In this document: in pieces, positions 35,632 through 45,329 of the stretch
Layout of the letters: every line of letters starts with the position of its first letter
Numbering within the stretch: the first letter of the stretch is position 1
Assembly (NCBI RefSeq): GCF_000974445.1
Contig: NZ_BBOJ01000009.1
Span: forward strand, 186,001 to 250,000
From: Lentzea aerocolonigenes
GTDB taxonomy: Bacteria > Actinomycetota > Actinomycetes > Mycobacteriales > Pseudonocardiaceae
DNA length: 64,000 bases
Direction: 5' to 3'
Made by a program: the position numbers and the translations under genes
Notes under the pieces: model-generated
Told to the model about the DNA's origin: nothing
Database searches by the model: none
The model's input: only the letters and a program-made list of their open reading frames with translations

Positions 35632-38600
35632 GTGCGGCGCGATGTACAACTACTGACCGTGACAGCCGCCGTCGATATGTTCAACGACTTCCGCAGGTGG
35701 CTCAGGGCGCTCGACGACGCGGATCTCGGTGTGGTCCTGATGCTGAGCGGTCCGCTGCGTGCCGCCGCTAAGCTCCCCCGCGGCGCCGCGGGACTGCGGG
35801 CGCCCGTGCGGCGCGAGCTGATGGCGGTGCGTGCACGACTGGCGAAAGCGAAGGTGCATCAGCTCGTCCGGGTCGCGGAGGAAGTGCTGTCGCCGGCCGC
35901 CGACCTCCTCGTGCACCAACTGTCGTTCAACGAGGCCCTGGTCGCCGACCCGTCGAAAGAACAGCTCGCCGAGATGCTCGTCGCTCTCGGGCGTCCTGTC
36001 GGGACGGTGGTGCTGTACGGCCTCCTGCTGGGCGACGCGAACGCCACGCCGACCGCCACGCGGTATCGCACCGAACTCGAGGACGCCCTCCGTAGTGCGC
36101 CCAGGAAATCCTTGTCAGACCTCGTTCAGAGTGGAGATCGTGACGTGACCGACCGCGTAGAGCCCAGTGACGGGCTCGTCGAGCTCGATCTGCGGTTCAC
36201 CGAGTTCCGGGCCTTCGCTGCGGAGATGTCGGCGTCCCTGCGCAGGCTGGCCGACGACGTCGAACGTGGCGGCGTGGCCGTGCTGACCGCACTCGTGGAC
36301 GAGTACGGCACGCGGCGCGATCAACTCGTGCGTGACCTGGAACTGCCGGAACATGCGGTGTTCGCCGACGCCGAGTCGCGGTTGAAGGAGTTGCGGGAGA
36401 AGGAGGCCGAACGGCAGCGCGAGGAAGAATCGGTTGCCGCCCGCGCCGACGAGATCACCGACCAGATCCGCGGACTGGAGACCATTCTCGGCACGCTTCG
36501 CGGAGAGGCCAAGAGCGGGGTGATGGACAGCGTGGCGGCGCTGCGGAAGGAGTACGCGGAGCTCACGTCCTCGGGCGACCTCGACATCGAGATAGACCTC
36601 GAACCAGCGTCTCAGCCCGGGGTGGAAGCGGAGCTGGGGCTACAGCCCGAGGCCTCCGTCGAGCTCCCCGCCGAGCCGGAGCTCCAGCCCGAGCGAGAGC
36701 TGGCTCCACAGCCCGAGTTGCGGGAACCGTTGCAGGACAAGGAGATCTCGGAGCCCTTTCCGTCTGCGGACGTGACCCTCGGGAGCCGTCCGAGCCTGCT
36801 CGAGCACTTGGGGGTCCCGTCACAGGACGAGTTCCTGCACGGCTGGGACGAGGGCGACCCGCCGCTCGCGGTCGACCTGACGCGTGCGGGCAGGCTTGGC
36901 GAGGCCTACTGGGTGACGGCGATGTCGGGAGAGTTCGACCGCCGGGTCGCCGCGTTGCGCTTCGCTGCGGCCGCCTACGCGGTCACGAGCAACGCCGAGG
37001 CCACCGCCGTGCTCGCCGCGCTGGACCTGGACGCCCAGGAGCTGAGCGCCGACACGGAGGCCGCGGTCGTGGTGACCACCGCCGTGCTCAGAGCAGGGTT
37101 GGTCGCGGGGTGGGGTCACCCGCTGCTCGCCCAGCTCGGTCCGGAGCTGACGTTGCCGGCGCCCTGGCAGACGTTGGTGGACGCGTGCATTGCGGCGGTG
37201 CGGCGCGAGTTCCGCGTCGACTTCGAGGTCGGGCTCGTTCCACCGGAGGAGGACGTGCACGAGGCGCGTGCCGAGCTCGGCAGGCAGGCCGCGGTGCTCC
37301 TCGAGGAACTGCCTCGGCGCAAGAACAACTACCAACGCGCCACCCGGGTGCTGCAGCGGCTCATGGTGAAGGGCCAGCCGTTGTCGAACGCGCTCGAGGC
37401 GGTTCGGGCGTGGTCGGACAACGCCTCGAACGGCCAGGCGCTGTCCGAGGTGGCCGCCGAGTTCGCGGCACCGGGAGCTATCGACGGAATGATCAAGGCC
37501 GCCGACGCGGCGATGAGAACGCCCAAGCAGTCACGGGTGCCCATCGTGGCGACGGCGTTGCGCACTTTGCGCCGCTCCGTCGAGGAGGTCGGGGCGATCG
37601 TGCAGGAGGCGGACGCGGTGCACCGCAGGTTGACCGCCGCCGAGTCCGACGACGCCGCGCTCGGTCAGAAGCTGCGCCGCGCGGCCGACGAGGCGGGCTC
37701 CGCCGAGGTTCCTCCCGGGATGGTCGGCGCCGCGGTCTCATTGCTGCACAGGTGGCTGGAGACGACAACCAGTCCTGTGTGGACCGGTTTCGGCCCAGGG
37801 GACTCACCGTTGTCCAGCGAGGCGCCCGGTATCGCCGAGCCGAGCGTCGACGTGCTGCTGCCGCTGCCGGACCTGCCTCGTGACGCACAGGGCCGGCCGG
37901 ACCAGGATGATCTGCGCACGTCGGCGGTGCTCGCGCGGTTGAGCGAGCCGCTGGACCTGGACGCGGCGCTGCGCTCCTACTGTGAGATCGGGAATCTCCG
38001 CAGCGCGCTGAAGATGATCGAGCTGGCCGACACGGGCTTCTGGGCGGAAACCCAGCTGGCCGCGTCGGCCGCGGAGAAGGTCGCCTCAGCACGGGAGGTG
38101 CTCGTCCGGAAGCACCGCGCGAACCTGATGAAGGCGCGTGAGCTGTTCGCCCGAGTGCGCACGCAGAACCTCCTGGACCAGATCGAGGAGTCGACGGTCA
38201 GCGGCCGTCTGATGACGCTCGACAAGGTGCCAGACGGACGGTTCGACGAGGCCGCACGCCACGTGAGCGCTCTCGTCAGCGGCCTCGAAGCCAAGCAGCG
38301 TTCCTGGGGCGAGGAGCTCCGCGCGGAACTCGCCGCGTTGACGCTCACGGACCAGGATCGTCGGCGAGTCGCCGGCCTGTTGGAGGACGACGACACCGTG
38401 ACCGCGGCGGAGTTCCTGGCGTTCGTCCGGGAGGGCAAACCGCTGCCTGAGTACGCCGAGCTGACCGGCCAGGACCTCAAGGCGTTCATCGGCGTGCTGG
38501 CCGACGGTGTCGCTCGCAACCTGATGGCTCCGCAGACCGGCGCCACCCATTGGGCCAAGCTGATCGTGAAGGATGGTGAGCTGGCAGAGCTCGGCGCCGT

Positions 38601-41133
38601 GGGAGTGAAGGCGTGGGACTCGCTCACCGACAACCGCCAGCACGGCGGTGACCAGCTGCCGGTGGTGGTGAAGGACATCCTGCGCGCGCTGGGCCTGAAC
38701 TCTTCGACTCGGCCGCGGGAGTACAACCAGCGGCAACGCCTCGGCTTCCGCAAGTTCCGCGTGCAGGCGGTGCCGAGCGACGGTTCGTACGTGTCGGTGC
38801 TCGGGTCCGCCGCTTCCGAGTACAACGTGATCGTGGTGACGGACGAACGCCGGGGACGGACCGTGCTCGACGTCCTCGGTCCGGAAGAGTCCGGTCGGGC
38901 CAACGTCGTCCTGTACCTGCACCCGATGGACCTGGGCGCGCGCCGCCAGCTCGCGGCACACGCCGTCGGTACCTCTGCACAGGCGCTGGTGGTCGATCCC
39001 GCGGTGTTCAGCTGGGTCGCCGCGAAGGCACCGGGCTCGTGGCGGGCCACCCAGCGCGTCACGTTGCCCTGGACGGCGCTCAACCCGTACACCCCGTTCG
39101 TCGCGGGTCTCGTTCCTCCTGAGGTGTTCGTGGGACGTGCCAAGGAGATGGCACAGGTGATCGACCCGCACGGCGGGTTGTTCATCTACGGCGGACGACA
39201 GCTTGGCAAGTCGGCGTTGCTGCGCAGGGTGGAGGCCACGTTCAACTCGGCCGACGACCAGCACGCCGTCTACCTGGACCTCAAGGGACGCGGAATCGGC
39301 GAGGCCGAACCCGCCAGCCGCATCTGGCGCGAGCTCGTCGTCGAGCTCAAGGAACGCGGAGTGCTGCAGTCCAAGGTGGCCGCCGACGTCTCGGCCGACG
39401 ACGTGGTCACGCAGATCCGCACCTGGCTCAACAACAAGCCCGGCAAGCGCTTGCTCCTGCTGGCGGACGAAGCCGACGCGTTCCTCACCGCCGACTCACG
39501 TGGCGTGCCGACGGCGGGTGGCGTCTCGACGTTCCCGAACGTGTTGCGGCTCAAGGAGCTCATGGAGTCCACCGAGCGGCGGTTCAAGGTCGTGTTCGCC
39601 GGCCTGCACCAGGTGCAGCGGTTCGGTCACCTGTCGAACGTGCCGCTCGCCCACGGTGGTCCCGACATCCTCGTCGGACCACTGGACGCGGCCGACGCAC
39701 GCAAGCTCGTCGCCGAGCCGCTGGCGGCACTCGGTTACACGTTCGAACAGCCCGAGCTGGTCTGGCGACTGCTCGCGGCGACGAACTACCAGGCAAGCCT
39801 GATCCAGATCTTCTGCGAGGAACTAGTGCGCACCCTGCACAACCGGGTCTCGCAGATCCAGGACCTACCGATGCGGATCCGGGAGAGCGACGTCGAGGCG
39901 GTCGCGGCGAGCGACCGGGTACGGGCCCGCATCGCCGAGCGGCTGCGCATCACGATCAACCTCGAGGACCGCTACAGGGTCCTGATGCTGATCATCGCTC
40001 TGGACAGTCTCGAGGACTCCTTCGGCGCCGACTACAGCGCCGGCGAACTCCTGGAGAAGGCCCAGGTCTACTGGCCCGAGGGCTTCGACGACATGACGGT
40101 CACCCAGACCAGGATCCACCTCACCGAGATGGTGGGGCTTGGGTTGCTCATCCGGCTGTCGGGGCAGGACAGGTTCGCGGTGCGCAGCCCGAACGTGGTC
40201 AACATGCTCGGTACGAAGTCGGACCTGGAACGCGAGCTTGGGGAGACCGACTTCGACCTGCCCTACGAGTACAACCCACGCGACGCTCGCCGCCTGCTCC
40301 AGATCGACGGCAACGACGTGGACCGCAGGAGCCCGCTCACCGACGGGCAGCTGTCCGCCCTGACCGGTTCGACCGCGGGGTTGTCCCTCGTCGTCGGATC
40401 TGTGGCTCTCGGCATCGACCGAGTCGCCCAGGCTGTCAGCGACTACGCCAAGGTGCGCAGTCTGAACGTGGACATCTGCAAGATGGGCACCGACGTCACC
40501 AGGGCTCTGCAGGCTGCTTCGCGCCGCAAGCGGCCGACGGTCGTCGTCGCGGACCTGCGCGGCAAGTCACCCACGGAGATTCGTCGCGCGGAGCAGCTGC
40601 TGACCGAGTCGTCCGTAGCCGCAGTGCTGGTGCTGGAGCGCGACGAGGCGGAGAAGCTCGGCGCCGAACCCGTCCGGCTGGCCCGGTGGACGGTCGGCAG
40701 TCTGCGCAGCTGGCCGGAGTGCCCGTTCGATGTGGTCGAAGCACGCACCAGGTTGATCGAGGCCACCGGCGGCTGGCCGGAGCTCGTGGAGGACCTGATC
40801 AGCACCGTGGTCCGGCGCGGACGGACCCAGGCACAGGCGCTCGACATCGCGAGGCGCGGCACAGGCGATCGCGAGTGGGCCGCGAAGTTCCTCGACCAGG
40901 CGGACGTCAGCGCGGGTCTGCGAGACCGGATCGGCGTCTGGGTCGACTACTTCGACCCCGGCGACCTAGCCTCGCCGGCGGACGTCGCGGAAGCGTTGGA
41001 GATCGATCTCGCCCACGCGACAGCGCTGCTGGAAGAGCTGGCGGAACTGGGAGTGCTCGACGAGGGCGCCAACGGCGTCTCCCTCGACCGAGTGGTCCAC
41101 CGCTGCCTGACGACGCTGCGCGGCACGCCGTGA
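35632..41133 (+). CDS. Giant STAND-type ATPase, first gene of putative defence operon
   Basis: 1833 residues from GTG 35632 (AGGTTGA just upstream; a GTG at 35659 is possible). In order: a helical N-terminal region; a charged coiled coil at about 244-310; a Glu/Pro-rich spacer at about 318-370; a long helical array to about residue 1000; and an ATPase core with Walker A GGRQLGKS at 1187-1194 (K1193) and Walker B LLLLADEADAF (D1279, E1280). The ATPase is introduced by FVGRAKEM, a common lead-in for STAND/AAA_16 modules. A winged-helix segment and another alpha/beta domain follow, ending with a second helical/winged-helix part. No nuclease motif is seen in it. It overlaps the next gene by 4 bp. 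I do not know a named family; it probably works as the sensor/switch for the two downstream effectors. Confidence 0.85.
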   Translation: MRRDVQLLTVTAAVDMFNDFRRWLRALDDADLGVVLMLSGPLRAAAKLPRGAAGLRAPVRRELMAVRARLAKAKVHQLVRVAEEVLSPAADLLVHQLSFNEALVADPSKEQLAEMLVALGRPVGTVVLYGLLLGDANATPTATRYRTELEDALRSAPRKSLSDLVQSGDRDVTDRVEPSDGLVELDLRFTEFRAFAAEMSASLRRLADDVERGGVAVLTALVDEYGTRRDQLVRDLELPEHAVFADAESRLKELREKEAERQREEESVAARADEITDQIRGLETILGTLRGEAKSGVMDSVAALRKEYAELTSSGDLDIEIDLEPASQPGVEAELGLQPEASVELPAEPELQPERELAPQPELREPLQDKEISEPFPSADVTLGSRPSLLEHLGVPSQDEFLHGWDEGDPPLAVDLTRAGRLGEAYWVTAMSGEFDRRVAALRFAAAAYAVTSNAEATAVLAALDLDAQELSADTEAAVVVTTAVLRAGLVAGWGHPLLAQLGPELTLPAPWQTLVDACIAAVRREFRVDFEVGLVPPEEDVHEARAELGRQAAVLLEELPRRKNNYQRATRVLQRLMVKGQPLSNALEAVRAWSDNASNGQALSEVAAEFAAPGAIDGMIKAADAAMRTPKQSRVPIVATALRTLRRSVEEVGAIVQEADAVHRRLTAAESDDAALGQKLRRAADEAGSAEVPPGMVGAAVSLLHRWLETTTSPVWTGFGPGDSPLSSEAPGIAEPSVDVLLPLPDLPRDAQGRPDQDDLRTSAVLARLSEPLDLDAALRSYCEIGNLRSALKMIELADTGFWAETQLAASAAEKVASAREVLVRKHRANLMKARELFARVRTQNLLDQIEESTVSGRLMTLDKVPDGRFDEAARHVSALVSGLEAKQRSWGEELRAELAALTLTDQDRRRVAGLLEDDDTVTAAEFLAFVREGKPLPEYAELTGQDLKAFIGVLADGVARNLMAPQTGATHWAKLIVKDGELAELGAVGVKAWDSLTDNRQHGGDQLPVVVKDILRALGLNSSTRPREYNQRQRLGFRKFRVQAVPSDGSYVSVLGSAASEYNVIVVTDERRGRTVLDVLGPEESGRANVVLYLHPMDLGARRQLAAHAVGTSAQALVVDPAVFSWVAAKAPGSWRATQRVTLPWTALNPYTPFVAGLVPPEVFVGRAKEMAQVIDPHGGLFIYGGRQLGKSALLRRVEATFNSADDQHAVYLDLKGRGIGEAEPASRIWRELVVELKERGVLQSKVAADVSADDVVTQIRTWLNNKPGKRLLLLADEADAFLTADSRGVPTAGGVSTFPNVLRLKELMESTERRFKVVFAGLHQVQRFGHLSNVPLAHGGPDILVGPLDAADARKLVAEPLAALGYTFEQPELVWRLLAATNYQASLIQIFCEELVRTLHNRVSQIQDLPMRIRESDVEAVAASDRVRARIAERLRITINLEDRYRVLMLIIALDSLEDSFGADYSAGELLEKAQVYWPEGFDDMTVTQTRIHLTEMVGLGLLIRLSGQDRFAVRSPNVVNMLGTKSDLERELGETDFDLPYEYNPRDARRLLQIDGNDVDRRSPLTDGQLSALTGSTAGLSLVVGSVALGIDRVAQAVSDYAKVRSLNVDICKMGTDVTRALQAASRRKRPTVVVADLRGKSPTEIRRAEQLLTESSVAAVLVLERDEAEKLGAEPVRLARWTVGSLRSWPECPFDVVEARTRLIEATGGWPELVEDLISTVVRRGRTQAQALDIARRGTGDREWAAKFLDQADVSAGLRDRIGVWVDYFDPGDLASPADVAEALEIDLAHATALLEELAELGVLDEGANGVSLDRVVHRCLTTLRGTP

Positions 41134-42503
41134 GCAGGCAGTTGTGGGAACTGCCTTCGCTGCCTGGTCCGCGCGGCCATCTCGACGTCCTGTCGCGTGA
41201 CCTGGATGACGGGTTCAGTTGCGTGTGGGTGCTTCCGGATGAACTGGTCGAGCGGGGAACGGCCGACGATCTCGTCGACATCGCCGGTGCGCGGCCCGAC
41301 AGCGTCCGGGTCGAGGCGCCGCAACGGAGCCGGATGGTGGTGCCCGCGGCGCACCGGTGGCAGGCCCCTGCGGCCGTGACGATGCCGGCATGGGTCCGGA
41401 ACACTTTGGGAATCCTGGATTTCGACGAGCCCCAAGATCCTGCGCCGATCGTGGCGGACCGTCCAGAAGAGACGGTCGTGGACAAGTTGGGCGCGTTGTT
41501 CGATATCCCGCTGACCGGCGACCCGCTGGCGTGCCTCGCCCTGGACGAGCAGCTGTCCGGCAAGGTCGTCGTGCTGTGCGGGTGGGATGGCTGGGACACC
41601 GCGGATCTCGGCGCGTGCGTCAGCCGGTTCACCGCTCTGCTCAAGGAACACGGGCTCGCCCCCACCTCCAGGCCGCGTCTGCTGGTCGCGGTCAGGGAGG
41701 GCGACCTGCCGGCGTCCGTGCTGGAGCGATCCGACCCGGTGACCACGAAGGTGCACTGGTGGTGGGACGTGTACGGCCGCCTGGACACCGCCACCGTCGC
41801 CGCGGCCGTACGTCGGCAATCCCCGTGGAAGACGACGAAAGGCAAGACAGCCATCCTCCGACAGCTGGTCGCGACCGAGGTGCTGATCGAGGTCGCCGGG
41901 CCTGACCTGCTGCTCGCCGAACACCTCGCCGGATCCTGGAACGGCCAGGCATCCACGCTCGCCGAGCAGATCGAAGCGCTGCCGTACGACGCCGTCGACG
42001 ACGTCGTCCCTGCCGAGATCGATGGCCGGGCAGGGGGCGCACGTCCCCCGCAAGCGCTGCGAAGTGCTTGGCGCAAAGGAGTTGTGGACCGGTGGGACAG
42101 GCGCATCCGGATCAGTCCCGCGGCCAAGTTATCGTCCGCTGAGCACGGCAACCTCGACTCGTTGATCTGGCGCGGGCAGAGTCGTGCGCTCACACCTCTG
42201 GTGGACGGATGCCGTGCGCGTCTGGAAAAGGTGTTGCGGGACAACGCGTCGGCGTCAGTCATCGAACTGCTGGAGCGGGGGCAGGACACTCACGACTGGC
42301 GGCGGACTCGTTCCAGGCAGGGGACGCTGGAGCTGGGCGCGATGGCCTGGGCGGTCAGCAGCAGGCGGGTTCAGTTGTCCCGCCCGGATGCCGACCTCTT
42401 GTTCTGCGCGCGGGACGTCCGCAACTCTTTGGCGCACCTGAGTCCGTTGACCGATGAGGAACTCGACCGGCTGGCCGCGGTGATGCCGGAAACCCTGTGG
42501 TGA
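41130..42503 (+). CDS. Unknown protein with C-terminal HEPN-type R-x4-H motif
   Basis: 457 residues starting at GTG 41130, inside the end of the ATPase gene (GTGA overlap), so coupled to it. The N-terminal 340 residues are soluble, rich in Asp and Trp (KVVVLCGWDGWDTADLG, VHWWWDVYGRLDT), and unlike any family I recognise. The last 100 residues are helical and end in ARDVRNSLAHLSPLTDEEL, where R431-x4-H436 fits the active site of HEPN ribonucleases of the Swt1/RNase LS-like kind. If correct, it is an RNA-cleaving effector or an RNA-binding HEPN protein. The motif is short, so structure prediction is needed to confirm it. Confidence 0.75.
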   Translation: MSRQLWELPSLPGPRGHLDVLSRDLDDGFSCVWVLPDELVERGTADDLVDIAGARPDSVRVEAPQRSRMVVPAAHRWQAPAAVTMPAWVRNTLGILDFDEPQDPAPIVADRPEETVVDKLGALFDIPLTGDPLACLALDEQLSGKVVVLCGWDGWDTADLGACVSRFTALLKEHGLAPTSRPRLLVAVREGDLPASVLERSDPVTTKVHWWWDVYGRLDTATVAAAVRRQSPWKTTKGKTAILRQLVATEVLIEVAGPDLLLAEHLAGSWNGQASTLAEQIEALPYDAVDDVVPAEIDGRAGGARPPQALRSAWRKGVVDRWDRRIRISPAAKLSSAEHGNLDSLIWRGQSRALTPLVDGCRARLEKVLRDNASASVIELLERGQDTHDWRRTRSRQGTLELGAMAWAVSSRRVQLSRPDADLLFCARDVRNSLAHLSPLTDEELDRLAAVMPETLW

Positions 42504-42512
42504 GGTGAGAGC

Positions 42513-44048
42513 ATGTCCTTCGCGCGAAGTGCTGATCCGTTCTTCAGCGACTCGGACACCTACACCTTGATCGAGCACATCGCGAACCAGCGATCGCTCG
42601 TGATCTACGCCGGTGCCGGCGTCACGATTGACCGGACCGGGCAGTCGTGGCCGGCTCTCGTTGAGAAGCTGCTCAGAAAGCACAAGGACAGCGACGAGGT
42701 CTGCCGGGCGATCATGGCGACGAATACCCCGCTGCAGGCCGGCTCGATCGTGAGCCAGCTGTACCTCAACAGGTCGGACGGGTGGCGGACCGAGCTCGGC
42801 AACGACATCCGTGGCTGCCTCTACGAAGGCCGCGCCTGGCGGCAGGGCTCACTCGCGACGGCCGCGGTGAGGCTCGCGGCGGCGTTGGCTGACCACGGGC
42901 GGGAGTACTGCGTCGTCACCACCAACTACGACGACTTCATCGAGCAGGAAGTGCGCGTCCTCGCCGAGGACCGTGCGCGACGCGGCCTGCCTCCGATCGA
43001 GCTGCGGACCTCGGTGGTCGAACCTCAGGATGCACATCCGGACTTCGAGATCGTGGACCACGTCGAGCCCGGCCAGATCCTGCATCTACACGGCTACGTG
43101 CCCAACAGGACCGGGGAAGCCACCGACGTGGTCCTGAGCGAGAAGGACTACATGGCATCGCAAGCGCGCACGAGCGCGGTGCTGGAGTACCTCTTCCGCC
43201 GGCACTCGGTGATCATCGTCGGGTCGAGCCTGACCGACGCACCGCTGCTGAGCGCGCTCGCCAAGACCGTTCCCGGCGATAACGAGCAGCGGCTGCGAGT
43301 GGCGGTGACACCGTTGCAGAGCCTGCAGTTCCCGCCGGACTCGGACGCGTTCATCGGTGACGTCAAGGAAAGCGTCACTGACCGGATGGCTTCTTTCGGC
43401 GTGCGTGCGGTTTTCCCGGACTTCTTCTACCAGACCGCCCAGTTCCTGGCCGAGGCGAGGATCAGCCTGGACCGTCGGGACCCCGACGCCGTGGGACTGC
43501 CCGCGTCCGCGGTCGCGAGGTACCGCACCCGGCTGCACTCGTGGTGGAAAGCGTGGAGCGAGGAGCGCGGCGGCACCGAGCTCGAACGGCAGTTGACAGA
43601 CCACCAGAAGCTGTGCGAGGCCATGGCACGCATCCGCCAGATGCTCAGCATCCCCCAGGCGGAAACGGTGAAGCTGGAGATCTGGGTGAGGTGGGACCCC
43701 AGGAAGCCTTCGGGTCTGCGGCTCTGGGCGTCCACCACGAACCTGTGGCAGCACACCGAGGTGATGAGATGCGCCGACATCGTCGCGAACTCGGCGTACA
43801 CGTCGGTCCAGGCGTTCTGCTCGGGCCAGCCGGGCATTTACCCGTCTGACAGCGACAGGTGGAAGACCTACCTCTGCGTGCCGACGAGGGTCGACTCGGT
43901 CGACGGCGACCTGCCGATCGCCGTGATCTCCCTGGCGTCGATGCGAGACGGGAAAACGTCGCGGATCAGCGAGAAGAACGGCGCGCTGCTGCGCCGGGTC
44001 ATCGTCGAGGTGATGAAGCCGGTCGCGGAGGCGATCACCGGGGGATGA
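42513..44048 (+). CDS. SIR2-like NADase effector with C-terminal GAF-like domain
   Basis: 511 residues; ATG 42513 comes 9 bp after the previous stop, with GAGGTGAG in front. The N-terminal 300 residues carry SIR2 motifs: YAGAGVT (G34-A35-G36), VTTNYDDF (N138), LHLHGYV (H193) and IIVGSSLTDAPLL. In defence SIR2 proteins (ThsA, Dsr-type, SIR2-STAND) the matching Asn and His hydrolyse NAD+ to stop phage growth. From about 370 on, a separate domain (VKLEIWVRWDPRKPSG, then IAVISLASMRDGK) resembles a GAF-like sensor. It closes the three-gene operon; its last 14 bases overlap a convergent small gene. Confidence 0.85.
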   Translation: MSFARSADPFFSDSDTYTLIEHIANQRSLVIYAGAGVTIDRTGQSWPALVEKLLRKHKDSDEVCRAIMATNTPLQAGSIVSQLYLNRSDGWRTELGNDIRGCLYEGRAWRQGSLATAAVRLAAALADHGREYCVVTTNYDDFIEQEVRVLAEDRARRGLPPIELRTSVVEPQDAHPDFEIVDHVEPGQILHLHGYVPNRTGEATDVVLSEKDYMASQARTSAVLEYLFRRHSVIIVGSSLTDAPLLSALAKTVPGDNEQRLRVAVTPLQSLQFPPDSDAFIGDVKESVTDRMASFGVRAVFPDFFYQTAQFLAEARISLDRRDPDAVGLPASAVARYRTRLHSWWKAWSEERGGTELERQLTDHQKLCEAMARIRQMLSIPQAETVKLEIWVRWDPRKPSGLRLWASTTNLWQHTEVMRCADIVANSAYTSVQAFCSGQPGIYPSDSDRWKTYLCVPTRVDSVDGDLPIAVISLASMRDGKTSRISEKNGALLRRVIVEVMKPVAEAITGG

Positions 44049-44286
44049 GCGTGGCCTGCTTCCCGTACTCGCTGACTCGCAGCTCCAGCTCCGCGCGGAG
44101 GTGCGTGTCGAGATCGGCGAGCGTGCGTTCGTCGCCCAGCTCCAGACAGGCGTGGACGTTCTGTTCGACCAGCTCGTCGAACGGCAGCGGTGTGATGGGT
44201 TTCGTGCGCATCAGAACCGTGCCGACCCGCTCGTACACCCAGCCTGATGGCAGCGACTGCGATCCGTGCTCGACTGGTGACGCCAT
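44035..44286 (-). CDS. Small acidic protein, unknown function
   Basis: 83 residues from ATG 44286, with GGGAGG 8 nt upstream. The sequence is soluble and helical (PFDELVEQNVHACLELGDER, then LDTHLRAELELRV). It is convergent with the SIR2 gene and overlaps its 3' end by 14 bp. No family recognised. It may belong with the 44365 gene, whose start lies 78 bp away on the other strand. Confidence 0.6.
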   Translation of the reverse strand: MASPVEHGSQSLPSGWVYERVGTVLMRTKPITPLPFDELVEQNVHACLELGDERTLADLDTHLRAELELRVSEYGKQATLIPR

Positions 44287-44364
44287 CGCCACGACCTCCC
44301 GTCGACCGTTGTGCTACTTCATCGTCCTCGGCCCACCCCATATAACACCGGAACAGTGATCGAC

Positions 44365-44676
44365 ATGAGCAATGAAGCGACTCCACTCGCGCGCTGGACG
44401 GTGCCGGCGGTCGCCGTCGTGGTCCTGGCGATCAGCGGCGGCGTGCTGGCCGTTCTGCGGCAGTCGGTGGACGGCTTGGTGTTCGCCGCGGCGGACAAGA
44501 AGGCGACGGCGCTGCTGGACATGGTGAAAGTCGCGGCGTCGCTCGCGGTCGGTGGAGGCGGCCTGTTCGCGTTGTACCTGGCCGCACGCGGGCAGCGCAC
44601 GCAGGAGCTCAAGCTGGCGCTGCGCCCGCTCGCGGTGACGGAGGAGATCCGGCGATGGGTACATGAACTGCTCTGA
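44365..44676 (+). CDS. Small membrane protein, possibly truncated
   Basis: 103 residues from ATG 44365. Two membrane segments are visible: VPAVAVVVLAISGGVLAVL and VAASLAVGGGGLFALYLAA. After them comes a cytoplasmic basic stretch (ARGQRTQELKLALRPL) that ends soon. Actinomycete membrane proteins that start this way usually carry a long C-terminal domain such as pentapeptide repeats; here it stops after WVHELL, so the gene may be a truncated version. No function assigned. Confidence 0.5.
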   Translation: MSNEATPLARWTVPAVAVVVLAISGGVLAVLRQSVDGLVFAAADKKATALLDMVKVAASLAVGGGGLFALYLAARGQRTQELKLALRPLAVTEEIRRWVHELL

Positions 44677-45020
44677 CAGCTACTAGATGACCTGAGTGCC
44701 GACCTGCTGCTGTGTCCTCCTCTGGCCAGCGCTGGTTGGTTCAGCGGCTGTCGCGTTCCTCCCCGCCTGCGCTTCAGGCGACCTGGCTGGTCGGGTAGCG
44801 GTCTTTGACGTGGGCGTGGAAGTACTTGCCGTGGCTTGGCGCCGCCATGAACTTGTCGTGCACCTCTGCCGGGACACCGGTGTACTGGTAGGTGTGGCCG
44901 CTCTTGAACACCACCTCCAGAGTGGCTGAAGCGCTGTCGTATCCGATGGACCGGGTCTGCTGCACGGATTGGTGACATCTGAGTTGGCTTGCCGTGATGG
45001 TGAGCTGGGAGGATGTCGCT

Positions 45021-45329
45021 GTGCCCAAGCCCTACCCCCAGGAGTTCCGCGACGATGTCGTGCGGGTCGCTCGTGACCGCGAGCCCGGCGTGACGGTCGA
45101 GCAGATCGCCAAGGACTTCGGGGTGCACCCGATGACGTTGTTCAAGTGGCTGCGCCAGGCCGAGATCGAGGACGGCGCCAAGCCCGGTACGAGCCGGGCC
45201 GAGTCGGCGGAGCTGCGTGAGGCGCGTAAGCGGATCAAGTTGCTGGAGCAGGAGAACGAGGTCCTGCGCCGGGCGACCGCGTACTTGTCGCAGGCGAACC
45301 TGCCGGGAAAAGGCTCTACCCGCTCGTGA
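45021..45329 (+). CDS. IS3-family transposase OrfA
   Basis: 102 residues from GTG 45021 with GGGAGG 8 nt upstream. The N-terminal helix-turn-helix (YPQEFRDDVVRVARD, IAKDFGVHPMTLFKWL) binds the IS ends. The C-terminal leucine-zipper region (RIKLLEQENEVLRRATAYL) mediates oligomerisation. Its stop overlaps the OrfB start in the -1 frame, the usual place for OrfAB control. Confidence 0.92.
   Translation: MPKPYPQEFRDDVVRVARDREPGVTVEQIAKDFGVHPMTLFKWLRQAEIEDGAKPGTSRAESAELREARKRIKLLEQENEVLRRATAYLSQANLPGKGSTRS

Noticed and set aside
42513-44286. Toxin-antitoxin pair of SIR2 gene and the small convergent gene
   Set aside because: The genes are convergent and only overlap at their ends; antitoxins are normally co-transcribed. 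No supporting motif in the small protein.
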